Shown: piece by piece, positions 38,859 through 47,336 of the stretch
Position numbering within the stretch: position 1 is the first letter of the stretch
Layout of the letters: every line of letters begins with the position of its first letter
Assembly (NCBI RefSeq): GCF_006442815.1
Contig: NZ_VFVL01000021.1
Span: 1 to 64,000, forward strand
Direction: 5' to 3'
DNA from: Mesorhizobium sp. B2-4-3
Lineage (GTDB): Bacteria > Pseudomonadota > Alphaproteobacteria > Rhizobiales > Rhizobiaceae
Length of the DNA stretch: 64,000 nucleotides
Notes under the pieces: model-generated
Told to the model about the DNA's origin: nothing
The model's database searches: none
Seen by the model: only the letters and a program-made list of their open reading frames with translations
Translations under genes and position numbers: made by a program

Positions 38859-39137
38859 CAAAATATACGCACGGCCGATCGCTCGATATCAGCCTTCAAC
38901 ATCGGATGAAGGCTGTCCCGCGTGGTGATGTCGATTTCGGCCGACATTTTCTCTTCGAGAAATTGTTTTATGCCGACGAGGTCGATCAGGGAAAAGCGCC
39001 GCGCCGGATCGTAGTCTACGAAGAGAACGTGCGTCGCCGCGCGCAGCCGACCCAAACAGATAAAGCGAAGTCGCGCCCATGCCTCTGATGGCATCTGCGT
39101 TCTTCTGCAACCGTTCGATCACTTCATTCCTGCTCAT
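38858..39137 (-). pseudogene. mntA remnant with deleted catalytic motif
   Basis: Remains of a MntA-type nucleotidyltransferase antitoxin. The first part MSRNEVIERL...LYLFGSAARGDA is in one frame; the rest, HVLFVDYDPARRFSLIDLVG...LHPMLKADIERSAVRIF, continues in another. The join lacks the residues that would form the catalytic GSx10DxD motif (the SDVD part), so a short deletion removed the active site and shifted the frame. Both this and the following hepT copy are therefore broken, which fits decay of a toxin-antitoxin pair. Confidence 0.75.
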
Positions 39138-39187
39138 GGATCCATTCTAACGGATCCCGTCAGAATTCCAAAAATCGCGAGGCAGGC

Positions 39188-40219
<1,032 letters not shown>

Positions 40220-40291
40220 CGCCGAAACTCTCTTTTGCGCGGCTTTTACCACGCGCCTCCGTCGCTGACCAATGCGACACGATTGTGCCAG

Positions 40292-40350
40292 CCTTCCTTC
40301 GCCCCGTTTACGGGGAGAAGGTGCCCGAAGGGCGGATGAGGGGCAGCGCC
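40292..40350. repeat. Half copy of palindromic repeat family A
   Basis: The region with CCCCGTTTACGGGG and the following GAGAAGGTGCCCGAAGGGCGGATGAGGGGC stretch corresponds to one half of the elements at 4365 and 13764. The second half is absent. It lies in the gap between hemB and the gene at 40355-41176. Confidence 0.7.
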
Positions 40351-40354
40351 GACC

Positions 40355-41176
40355 TCATGGCTGCCCGTTCCCCGACAGGATCTGCGCCGCGCCCCTGATC
40401 GCAACCCGGAACGCCTCGTCGAAGCTGACGCCGCGGACCTGCCACCGATAGGTCTTGCCACGATCGGCCAGCCGCCAGTCGGCGATCCAGCCGAGGTCCT
40501 TGTCGCTCCACACGATGCTGCCGGCGAGCGCCTGGGCCGCTCCCGCTTTCTTCGCGAGTTTGTCGAGCCTTGCCATATTGGCCGCCGCGAGCGCCTTTTC
40601 GTCGAGGCCGCCGAACTGCCTGGCCTTTGGAAAGGCAATGCGCATCAGCAGTGGACCTGTGGCGTTGGCGAAGGATTCCCTCATCGTCTTGCCGTGGTCC
40701 TCATCCGCCGTCAGCACGAAATGCCGCGAACCCTGCTCAGCGGTCATGAAGACGGCGATAGGCGGCCGCTCGCCGAGCCAGGGCCTGCTGCCGAGCTGCG
40801 CAAGGAGCTTGTCGACGACGGCCGGCTTGTAGAGGCAGGTAAGATCATGCGGCCGGTCATGCGTGCCTTGCTCGTCATGGACCGGGATACCTTCGAGCCG
40901 GTCGCGATAGCGGAAGGATTGCACGAAGTCGGCCGCCTTGTCGCGCAGGGCCAGCATCTCAGTCTTCTGCGTCAGGCGCTGGTCGCCCGAGACCTTGACC
41001 AGCACCTTGTCGAGGCAATCCTTGAAACCGATCTGCCGGTTTACGTCTCCAGTGCCGGTGACGATGGTCTGAGATCGATAAAGCTCGTTCGCAGCCGCGG
41101 CCTCGGCAGGGCAAGACATCCGCAGGATGGCGATCAGGCCGATCGCTGCAGCCGCGAGGCGGGAAAATCCGGGCAT
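40355..41176 (-). CDS. DUF2066-like exported protein
   Basis: A 273-aa protein with an N-terminal signal-like hydrophobic segment (SRLAAAAIGLIAILRMSCPAEAAAA), so the mature part is probably periplasmic. Its pattern GFKDCLDKVLVKVSGDQRLT, then SRPWLGERPPIAVFM and late VSFDEAFRVAIRGAAQILSG matches the DUF2066 family. Function is unknown. The gene follows hemB's convergent-side repeat and is alone on its strand. Confidence 0.75.
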   Translation of the reverse strand: MPGFSRLAAAAIGLIAILRMSCPAEAAAANELYRSQTIVTGTGDVNRQIGFKDCLDKVLVKVSGDQRLTQKTEMLALRDKAADFVQSFRYRDRLEGIPVHDEQGTHDRPHDLTCLYKPAVVDKLLAQLGSRPWLGERPPIAVFMTAEQGSRHFVLTADEDHGKTMRESFANATGPLLMRIAFPKARQFGGLDEKALAAANMARLDKLAKKAGAAQALAGSIVWSDKDLGWIADWRLADRGKTYRWQVRGVSFDEAFRVAIRGAAQILSGNGQP

Positions 41177-41212
41177 GGCTTGCCGTCCGGTTCAAGATGC
41201 CCATTTTTCTAA

Positions 41213-41256
41213 GCAATTCCAGGAAAAGTGTGAAACGGTTTTCCGTCCGGGATTGC
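41213..41256. repeat. Diverged family C palindrome
   Basis: GCAATTCC...GGATTGC arms around a GGAAAAGTG / CGGTTTTCC core. It is a shorter and more diverged relative of the repeats at 23806 and 47221. It lies upstream of both divergent genes at 41176 and 41328. Confidence 0.65.
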
Positions 41257-41327
41257 GATAAAACAACGAGATAGAGCGGGTGCGTGCGGTGGCCAGGCGG
41301 ATTGCCGGCTAAACGAAGGAGCAAGGC

Positions 41328-41876
41328 ATGACCTTGATCTGGTTCATCTATGCCGCCTGGCTGCTACTGCTTGTTTATCTGACCGTTCAGGCAATCGGCG
41401 TGAAACGCGATACCGAGCCGCATTTGCTGCAGAGCTTCGGTTTGATGTTTGCCATGATCGCCGCCTTCCTGCTGCCGCGCCTGCCGTTGTTCGGCTTCGT
41501 CAACTTCGCCCCCGTCAACGCGGCCCTGGGCGGCATCGGCGCGGTGATCGCCGTCGCCGGCATGGCGCTGCTGGTCTGGGCGCGGCAAATTCTCGGCCGC
41601 AACTGGAGCCAGACCGTCTCGGCCAAGCAGGACCATAAGCTGGTAAGATCCGGCCCATACCGCAGCCTGCGCCATCCCATGTACACGGGCGGCCTGCTGG
41701 CATGCCTGGGCTCGGCGATCGTGGTGGGCGGCCCTTTCGTCTTTCTGTTCATCCTGCTCGGGGCGATTTTCACATGGCGTGTCGGCGCCGAGGACCGGCT
41801 TCTGGCGCGGCAATTTCCCGATGAATTCCCTGATTATGCGCGCCGCACGAACGCGCTTATCCCATTCGTCTGGTAG
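41328..41876 (+). CDS. Isoprenylcysteine carboxyl methyltransferase family protein
   Basis: A 182-aa integral membrane protein with about five helices. The conserved C-terminal half carries GRNWSQTVSAKQDHKLVRSGPYRSLRHPMYTGGLL, then a two-helix unit and FPDEFPDYARRTNALIPFVW. This is the methyltransferase-like fold of isoprenylcysteine and phosphatidylethanolamine methyltransferases; bacterial members have uncertain substrates. AAGGAG lies 7 bases before the ATG. It is the intact relative of the remnant at 17704-18027. Confidence 0.9.
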   Translation: MTLIWFIYAAWLLLLVYLTVQAIGVKRDTEPHLLQSFGLMFAMIAAFLLPRLPLFGFVNFAPVNAALGGIGAVIAVAGMALLVWARQILGRNWSQTVSAKQDHKLVRSGPYRSLRHPMYTGGLLACLGSAIVVGGPFVFLFILLGAIFTWRVGAEDRLLARQFPDEFPDYARRTNALIPFVW

Positions 41877-41953
41877 CCTGCTTGCCGCGAAAGACGCTGC
41901 CTTTTCCGTGGCACTCGACAATTGACGTTGGCCCGGTCGCCGCTTAGCACTTC

Positions 41954-41977
41954 TCCTCCCGCAGGCGCGGGGGAGGA
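41954..41977 (+). promoter_or_regulatory. Hairpin covering the ribosome site of the next gene
   Basis: TCCTCCC at 41954-41960 is the exact complement of GGGAGGA at 41971-41977, which contains the ribosome site of the hydrolase gene starting at 41988. A stable hairpin would hide the site until opened. It could be a chance palindrome or a control element. Confidence 0.5.
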
Positions 41978-41987
41978 TTCTCTCACT

Positions 41988-43031
41988 ATGGATTTTGGCG
42001 GAGGCGACGAGATCCGCTTCGAGCGGCTGGGCAAGGCGGGTGTGGTCACCTTGACCCGGCCGAAGGCGCTCAACGCCGTCACGCACGACATGGTCAAGGC
42101 GCTCGGCAAGGCGCTCGATGCCTGGGAAGAGAACGCCGGCATCAATGTTGTCGTCGTCAAGGCCGAGGGCAGGGCGTTTTCCGCCGGCGGCGACATCCTG
42201 CACATCTACGAGGCCGGCCGCGCCGGCAAGCCGCCGATCGACTTCTTCGCCGACGAGTACCGGCTCAACGCCCGCATCGCGCGCTTCAAGAAGCCTTATG
42301 TCGCGCTGATCGACGGGATCGTCATGGGCGGCGGCGTCGGCGTCTCCTTCCACGGCTCGCATCGCGTGCTGACCGAGAACGCGCAGTTCGCCATGCCGGA
42401 GGTCGGCATCGGCTTCTTCCCCGATGTCGGCGCCAGTCACTTGCTGCCGGATCTGGGCGGCTGTTTCGGCATGTATCTCGGGCTGACGGGAAATCGCATC
42501 CGCTATGGCGACGCGCTGTGGTCCGGGCTCGCCACCCACACCATCAAGGCCGAGGATCAGGCCGGCCTGCTCGACGAGCTCGCGACAAGCGGCGACGCCA
42601 ATGCGGAATTGCGCGATTTCTTCGTGCCGGCCAAACGCGAGACCGAGCGGCAGGACCTGGAGGCGATCACGCGCCATTTTTCGCAGAGCTCGCTTGCCGG
42701 CATCATCGACAGTCTGGAACGGGCAGGGGCGGAAGATGTTTTTGCCGCAAAGACGCTGGCGACGCTGAAAACCCGCTCGCCGACCAGCCTCAACATTGCC
42801 TGGCGCCAGATCAGCGCCGGCTCGACGCTGTCGATGGATGAATGCATGAGGATGGAGTTCCGCATCCTGAACCGCATGCTTGCCGGCCACGATTTCTATG
42901 AAGGCATCCGCGCCGCCATCATCGACAAGGGCTCGAAGCCCGAATGGCGGCCGGCCAATCTCGAGGGGGTCAGCGCCGCCGACATCGACGCCTATTTCGC
43001 GCCGCTCGGGGATGAGGAGCTCGTCCTGTGA
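41988..43031 (+). CDS. 3-hydroxyisobutyryl-CoA hydrolase family protein
   Basis: A 347-aa crotonase-fold enzyme likely to hydrolyse 3-hydroxyisobutyryl-CoA in valine breakdown. It shows the N-terminal VVTLTRPKALNAVTHDMV, the oxyanion region GRAFSAGGDILHIYEAG, VMGGGVGVSFHGSHRV, and PEVGIGFFPDVGASHLLPDL. The last two are typical of this subgroup rather than plain enoyl-CoA hydratases. The ATG at 41988 follows GGGGAGGA, which sits in a hairpin. It overlaps the next gene by 4 bases. Confidence 0.9.
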   Translation: MDFGGGDEIRFERLGKAGVVTLTRPKALNAVTHDMVKALGKALDAWEENAGINVVVVKAEGRAFSAGGDILHIYEAGRAGKPPIDFFADEYRLNARIARFKKPYVALIDGIVMGGGVGVSFHGSHRVLTENAQFAMPEVGIGFFPDVGASHLLPDLGGCFGMYLGLTGNRIRYGDALWSGLATHTIKAEDQAGLLDELATSGDANAELRDFFVPAKRETERQDLEAITRHFSQSSLAGIIDSLERAGAEDVFAAKTLATLKTRSPTSLNIAWRQISAGSTLSMDECMRMEFRILNRMLAGHDFYEGIRAAIIDKGSKPEWRPANLEGVSAADIDAYFAPLGDEELVL

Positions 43032-43450
43032 GCGAAGTCACCTCCCGGCGCGTGGTGCTGCAGCCCTCGACCACCGAGGTCATATTCGCCTGGTTCCAGC
43101 GCGCGATCGCCGGCTACTGCCTTTTGTTCGGCATCCTCTATTGGATCCGCCTGATCGGCATCTATCCGGGCGAGCTGTGGCGCTTCGACCTGATGCCGGT
43201 GCACTGGCAGGTGGCGGCGGCCATGCTCGCCGTCTTCTTCCCCTTCGCCGCCGCCGGCCTCTGGATGCTGGCGTCCTGGGGGCCGGTGATCTGGTTCATC
43301 TGCGCGGCGACCGAGACGGTGATGTATGCCGGCTTCCCCGATCTCTTCGGCCATCGGCTGCTGATCGTCGTCTCGCATGCCTGCGTGGCCTTGCTCTACA
43401 TCGTCTTTCGCGTCACCATATGGCTGCAGAAGCGCCAGCTTCGCCAATAG
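43028..43450 (+). CDS. Uncharacterised membrane protein (DUF6163-like)
   Basis: A 140-aa protein with four membrane helices and short loops, starting at a GTG that overlaps the previous stop (GTGA), so it is translationally coupled to the hydrolase. It has the stretch FAWFQRAIAGYCLLFGILYWIRLIGIYPG and ends in a basic tail. It resembles a rhizobial family called DUF6163; function is unknown. Confidence 0.72.
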   Translation: MSEVTSRRVVLQPSTTEVIFAWFQRAIAGYCLLFGILYWIRLIGIYPGELWRFDLMPVHWQVAAAMLAVFFPFAAAGLWMLASWGPVIWFICAATETVMYAGFPDLFGHRLLIVVSHACVALLYIVFRVTIWLQKRQLRQ

Positions 43451-43688
43451 GCTGAAGCTGCTTTCCGGATCGGTTTGGCGGCCTCGTTACGCCCCGAAAT
43501 CCATTGGCTAAATCTTTAGGTTAATTGTTCTTGCTCGGGTGACCGATCGTTAAGCGTCTTCCGAAACCTCTTACCGGTAAGCTCTTGTTAGCCCTGGCGT
43601 TTAAGTCGAATTTTATGAGTATTCGATAGTGTCGCGATCAAGGTGAAAAACAAAAAATCACCAAGGCGACAAACGAGAGGCAAAGACA

Positions 43689-44204
43689 ATGATCAATTCG
43701 CGTCCGGCGGCGAAGACCGCAAACGTATCCGACGATCGCCGCGAGGCCATCCGCTCGCTGTACATGGAATCGCTCCAGCTGGTGGAGCGTCTGCACCGCC
43801 GCCTGCTTGACGTGATCAAGGACGAGTTCGACCGCAACGGCCGTTCCGACATCAACGCCATCCAGGCGCTGCTGCTCTTCAACATCGGCAATTCGGAGCT
43901 GACCGCCGGCGAGCTGCGCTCGCGTGGCTACTATCTCGGCTCGAACGTGTCCTACAATCTGAAGAAGCTGGTCGACCTCGGCTTCATCAACCACCAGCGC
44001 TCGCGCATCGACCGCCGTTCGGTCCGCGTCTCGCTGACGCCGAAGGGCAACGAGGTGGCCGACGTCGTCGCCGGTCTCTACGAGCGCCATGTCGGTTCGA
44101 TCGAAGCGGTCGGCGGCATCAACACCGACGAGTTCAAGCAGATGAACCGTGCGCTGCAGCGGCTGGACCGCTTCTGGAACGATACGATCGCGTATCGTAT
44201 GTAG
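43689..44204 (+). CDS. ldtR: MarR family transcriptional regulator LdtR
   Basis: A 171-aa winged-helix regulator of the LdtR group, known in Liberibacter and Sinorhizobium to control an L,D-transpeptidase gene. The recognition region LRSRGYYLGSNVSYNLKKLVDLGFINHQRSRIDRRSVRVSLT is fully conserved in pattern, with the DRR wing. The usual target, an L,D-transpeptidase, follows on the same strand at 45601 but is 1.4 kb away. Upstream, CTTACCGGTAAG (43570-43581) is a perfect palindrome that could be a binding site. Confidence 0.9.
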   Translation: MINSRPAAKTANVSDDRREAIRSLYMESLQLVERLHRRLLDVIKDEFDRNGRSDINAIQALLLFNIGNSELTAGELRSRGYYLGSNVSYNLKKLVDLGFINHQRSRIDRRSVRVSLTPKGNEVADVVAGLYERHVGSIEAVGGINTDEFKQMNRALQRLDRFWNDTIAYRM

Positions 44205-44354
44205 GCATCCGAAGCTTGGAACATCGAAGCCGCGCCAAAGAGGCGCGGCCGAGATAGCAAGCAACCGCGAACGCGTCATCATCTATAGAAGCCGATCCCG
44301 GCGCCTTCTCGTTCGCCAAATTTCAGACCGCGCTGGGGCCAAGGTTCCGCGCTC

Positions 44355-44786
44355 CTATGAGCATGGTCTTATTCTAAAACGGCCCAAGTAACCTGGAACC
44401 GCCTTCCAGCGAACAAGGTGGGCATCGTTGAAAATATCGGACGGCAATTTGAAATGCGCGCTTATCTGTAGATTTTGCTCGCCACAGCCGAAGCCAAAGC
44501 TGTAGTTGATGTCAGGGCAGAGTTGATGTCCATCTCCTCCATAGAAAGTCAGTATGGTGTCGATCGTTCCGTTGGCGATTTGGTAGCCGAATGACGAGCT
44601 TATTCTTACGAAATCGAAAGAAGATTTTGGATAAATGAATACGGTCCCATGAGCGTAGTATATAATCTTGTCAGGGTCTTTTGCCGCCGAAAAAGAAATA
44701 GAGCCCTCGACGTTGATTAGTTTCGACCCGACGCGGTCACCCCGTTCAGCGATTGTAGCAGTCGGTTCTTCGAGTTGGTGTTTCAT
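44355..44786 (-). CDS. Orphan protein of unknown function
   Basis: A 143-aa protein in a stretch with lower G+C than the rest of the window and different codon use. It has no signal peptide, an aromatic- and Ser-rich beta-type middle (YAHGTVFIYPKSSFDFVRISSSFGYQ), and a FGFGCGEQNLQISAHF segment. It faces the opposite way between ldtR and its likely target. I do not recognise a family. Support is its open frame and unusual composition only. Confidence 0.45.
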   Translation of the reverse strand: MKHQLEEPTATIAERGDRVGSKLINVEGSISFSAAKDPDKIIYYAHGTVFIYPKSSFDFVRISSSFGYQIANGTIDTILTFYGGDGHQLCPDINYSFGFGCGEQNLQISAHFKLPSDIFNDAHLVRWKAVPGYLGRFRIRPCS

Positions 44787-45041
44787 TATCTATCCCCTCT
44801 GGCGCCGCTGCGCGGTCTAATATGGCGCGCGGAATGAATCAAAGCGTCTGGCGACTACATGTCAAGGCGGAGCCGCTTCGAGGCGATGGGCGACTGATCC
44901 TGATGATCGTGCTGTGTGTTTGCTTCTGAATTCAGTGAACCCATGCGCATCGCCACGCATCGTTAAAGTGTAGGCGCCGGATTGCAAACGCAATTGGGTG
45001 CGCTACGCCACAATCGCGACTTTCCACTTGAGGGGTTACTA

Positions 45042-45299
45042 ATGCGCAGGGTAATCGCACCAACTCTCTTGGCAGGTTTCGTGGTTGGAAGTGCCGCACC
45101 TGCCGTGTTTGACGAGGCTGGGTGCTACGCCAGTCTCGCGCGGCGGGCTCAGCCCCAACGTAAAGCCCCGTCGATTACCAGATCTACGACGTCAACGATT
45201 AATGTGATGCTCAATGGCTCGGGCGCGCCCGGTTGCGACTATATGATCGAGCAATTCGAACCTCTGTGTCCAAAGCGGTGGGGTAGGAGCAGGGCGTAA
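45042..45299 (+). CDS. Small possibly exported protein
   Basis: An 85-aa frame starting MRRVIAPTLLAGFVVGSAAPA, which looks like a signal peptide, with GAGGGG as ribosome site. The mature part has cysteines at about residues 29, 65 and 76. The region is of atypical composition, as is the neighbouring gene at 44355. No family is recognised and it may not be a real gene. Confidence 0.35.
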   Translation: MRRVIAPTLLAGFVVGSAAPAVFDEAGCYASLARRAQPQRKAPSITRSTTSTINVMLNGSGAPGCDYMIEQFEPLCPKRWGRSRA

Positions 45300-45600
45300 C
45301 GCCCGGCAGGGACACGACTGCGACCACCGATGCAAAAAGGCACCGCTATGATTTCTTTCACCTTGCCTCCGCAAGCAAATCGCGGGCCAAGGCCACGTTG
45401 CCGCCATAATCGCGGTCAATGCGGATGGTGGGTGATGCTGCGGGCCTGTGCCCCGCGCTCCTTGGAACCTGCGTGGCGGCAGCGCGTTTCTGGCGGCCGA
45501 GCGATGCGGGTCATGGTTGGCGAATTGTTAAGTTTGCCGCCCCTAGAGTGCGGACCAAGCCGCCCGGCAAGCGAGTTGAGCGAGAGCGATTAAGCAAAGA
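45300..45600. other. Intergenic region before the L,D-transpeptidase gene
   Basis: This 301-base gap contains short open frames with no supporting features. It should contain the promoter of the transpeptidase gene and, if LdtR acts directly, its site. I see no clear palindrome here. Confidence 0.4.
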
Positions 45601-46863
45601 ATGTCTGCCATGAGAACCAGCCGCCGTTTCTTCCTGACCGGAGCCTCCGCGCTCGCCGCTGCCGTGGTCGCCGGCCATGCCAGCGCGCAGGACGTGATCG
45701 GGGACATCCTGAAATCCTCGACCCGTGGCAATTGGGACGACCAGTTCGACGCCCGCGGCAACGACACCAACAAGGTCGCCTCGACGCTGCCGATCTTCAG
45801 CCAGCAGACGGTCGCCTTCACCGAGCAGGCGGTGGCGCAGTATCAGAACATCGTCTCCCAGGGCGGCTGGGAACAGGTTCCGGCGACCAAGAAATTGCAG
45901 CTCGGCGTCGACGATCCGGATGTCGTTCCGCTGCGCAAGCGCCTGATGGTCTCGGGCGATCTGCCGCAGAGCGCCGGTATTTCGACGGCCTTCGATTCCT
46001 ACGTCGACTCGGCCGTCAAGCGCTTCCAGCTTCGTCACGGCCTGCCGGCCGACGGCGCCATGGGCAAATACACCTATACGGCGATGAACGTCTCGGCGCA
46101 GATCCGGCTCGGCCAGTTGCAGACCAATCTGCAGCGCCTGAAGGAAAAGGCTGGCACGCTCGGCAGCCGTTATGTGCTGGTCGACATTCCGGGCGCCCAG
46201 ATCGAAGCGGTCGAGAACGACCGCGTCGTGCTTCGCCACACGGCGATCGTCGGCAAGATCGACCGTCAGACGCCGATCGTGAACTCGAAGATCAATGAGA
46301 TCATCGTCAATCCGTACTGGAACGCGCCGGTCTCGATCGTGCGCAAGGACATCATTCCGCTGATGCGGAAGGACCCGAACTACCTCAAGGACAGCCACAT
46401 CCGCCTGTTCGCCCCGGACGGCAGCGAGGTCGATCCGATGACCATCGACTGGTCGACGGACGATGCCGCGAAATACCGCTTCCGCCAGGATCCGGGCAGC
46501 AACAACGCGATGGCCTCGGTCAAGATCAACTTCCCGAGCCCGGACGGCGTCTACATGCACGACACGCCGCAGCAGAGCCTGTTCGGCAAGCTGATGCGCT
46601 TCGATTCCTCGGGCTGCGTGCGCGTCCAGAACGTGCGCGACCTCGTCACCTGGATCCTGCGCGACACGCCCGGCTGGGACCGCCAGCATTTCGAGGCGGC
46701 GATCAAGACCGGCGAGAACACGCCGATCAATGTGGTCAATCCGGTGCCGGTCCACTTCCTCTATCTCTCGGCATGGTCGACGGCTCCGGGCGTCGTGCAG
46801 TTCCGCGACGATATCTACGCCCTTGACGGCGCTGCCGAGCTTCAGATCAGCTCCGCGCAGTAA
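45601..46863 (+). CDS. L,D-transpeptidase (YkuD domain)
   Basis: A 420-aa exported enzyme that makes 3-3 peptidoglycan cross-links or attaches proteins to peptidoglycan. A Tat-type signal (TSRRFFLTGASALAAAVV) is followed by a peptidoglycan-binding region with VDSAVKRFQLRHGLPADGAMG (about 136-156), and the YkuD domain with active residues His320 in MHDTPQQ and Cys339 in SSGCVR. In relatives this gene is controlled by LdtR, encoded upstream at 43689. A strong hairpin terminator lies 19 bases after the stop. The start is the first Met before the signal peptide. Confidence 0.93.
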   Translation: MSAMRTSRRFFLTGASALAAAVVAGHASAQDVIGDILKSSTRGNWDDQFDARGNDTNKVASTLPIFSQQTVAFTEQAVAQYQNIVSQGGWEQVPATKKLQLGVDDPDVVPLRKRLMVSGDLPQSAGISTAFDSYVDSAVKRFQLRHGLPADGAMGKYTYTAMNVSAQIRLGQLQTNLQRLKEKAGTLGSRYVLVDIPGAQIEAVENDRVVLRHTAIVGKIDRQTPIVNSKINEIIVNPYWNAPVSIVRKDIIPLMRKDPNYLKDSHIRLFAPDGSEVDPMTIDWSTDDAAKYRFRQDPGSNNAMASVKINFPSPDGVYMHDTPQQSLFGKLMRFDSSGCVRVQNVRDLVTWILRDTPGWDRQHFEAAIKTGENTPINVVNPVPVHFLYLSAWSTAPGVVQFRDDIYALDGAAELQISSAQ

Positions 46864-46881
46864 GTATCTGATCCTTAAAAG

Positions 46882-46913
46882 AAAAAAGGCCGCTCTCGCA
46901 GCGGCTTTTTTTT
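46882..46913 (+). terminator. Terminator of the L,D-transpeptidase gene
   Basis: A perfect GCCGCT / AGCGGC stem (46889-46894, 46900-46905) flanked by an A run before and eight Ts after, so the outer A-T pairs extend it. Because of the A run it can also work on the minus strand. Confidence 0.92.
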
Positions 46914-47013
46914 ATAACAGCCGCTGGTTCACCAGCCGCGCCACGGCCTGCGCGCGGTTCACGGCGCCGAGCTTGCGCCTGGCATTGTCGACATGGAAAC
47001 GCACCGTGGCTTC
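46912..47013 (-). pseudogene. LuxR-type HTH fragment
   Basis: A 33-codon fragment that ends in a stop inside the terminator. It reads TVRFHVDNARRKLGAVNRAQAVARLV and then NQRLL, matching the second half of the LuxR/FixJ helix-turn-helix, including the recognition helix. The rest of the gene is missing; upstream sequence runs into an unrelated fragment at about 47013. It is a remnant of an autoinducer-type regulator. Confidence 0.65.
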
Positions 47014-47129
47014 GACTCTATGAAGGCGATGACATCCTTTCGCTCATCATCTCGAAGGCCATGATGCTGGCCGACGACGCGCACATTGAGAACCAGTCGA
47101 TCTTGGGCCAGATCGGCACCCGGCGGTAA
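47007..47129 (+). pseudogene. Fragment of unknown origin
   Basis: A 40-codon open stretch reading WLRLYEGDDILSLIISKAMM and then LADDAHIENQSILGQIGTRR before a stop. No start or ribosome site is seen. It abuts the LuxR fragment, which suggests a deletion joined the ends of two former genes. The identity is not known. Confidence 0.35.
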
Positions 47130-47220
47130 GCCGCCTGTCGATAACGCCTACGCCTCGAAGACCGGTTGGGGGGCGCCCGGCTGGACGCAGCGCATTCAAT
47201 TGCCCATGGTCGGGCGACTA

Positions 47221-47270
47221 GAGCATGATCCCGAAAAGTGGGAACCGGTTTTCGGAGAAAGATCATGCTC
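47221..47270. repeat. GCATGAT-type palindromic repeat, family C, full copy
   Basis: The most complete copy: GAGCATGATC at the left edge, GATCATGCTC at the right, with CCGAAAAGTG and CGGTTTTCGG inside. It is a 50-base palindrome upstream of the antiporter gene, next to another palindrome at 47281-47323. Confidence 0.9.
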
Positions 47271-47280
47271 CAACAAAGAG

Positions 47281-47323
47281 CTAGGCCGTGATGGCGATTC
47301 AACGAAACGCCATCACGGTCTAG
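47281..47323. repeat. Palindrome upstream of the antiporter gene
   Basis: A 16-base inverted repeat, CTAGGCCGTGATGGCG and CGCCATCACGGTCTAG, with one mismatch and an 11-base loop. It ends 13 bases before the antiporter ATG, so the RNA hairpin would lie in the leader region. Confidence 0.85.
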
Positions 47324-47336
47324 CCGGAATCGCGCC

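Noticed and set aside
45330-45593. Frame of 87 codons before the L,D-transpeptidase
   Set aside because: It is Arg/Pro/Cys-rich without domain or ribosome site and occupies the likely promoter region.
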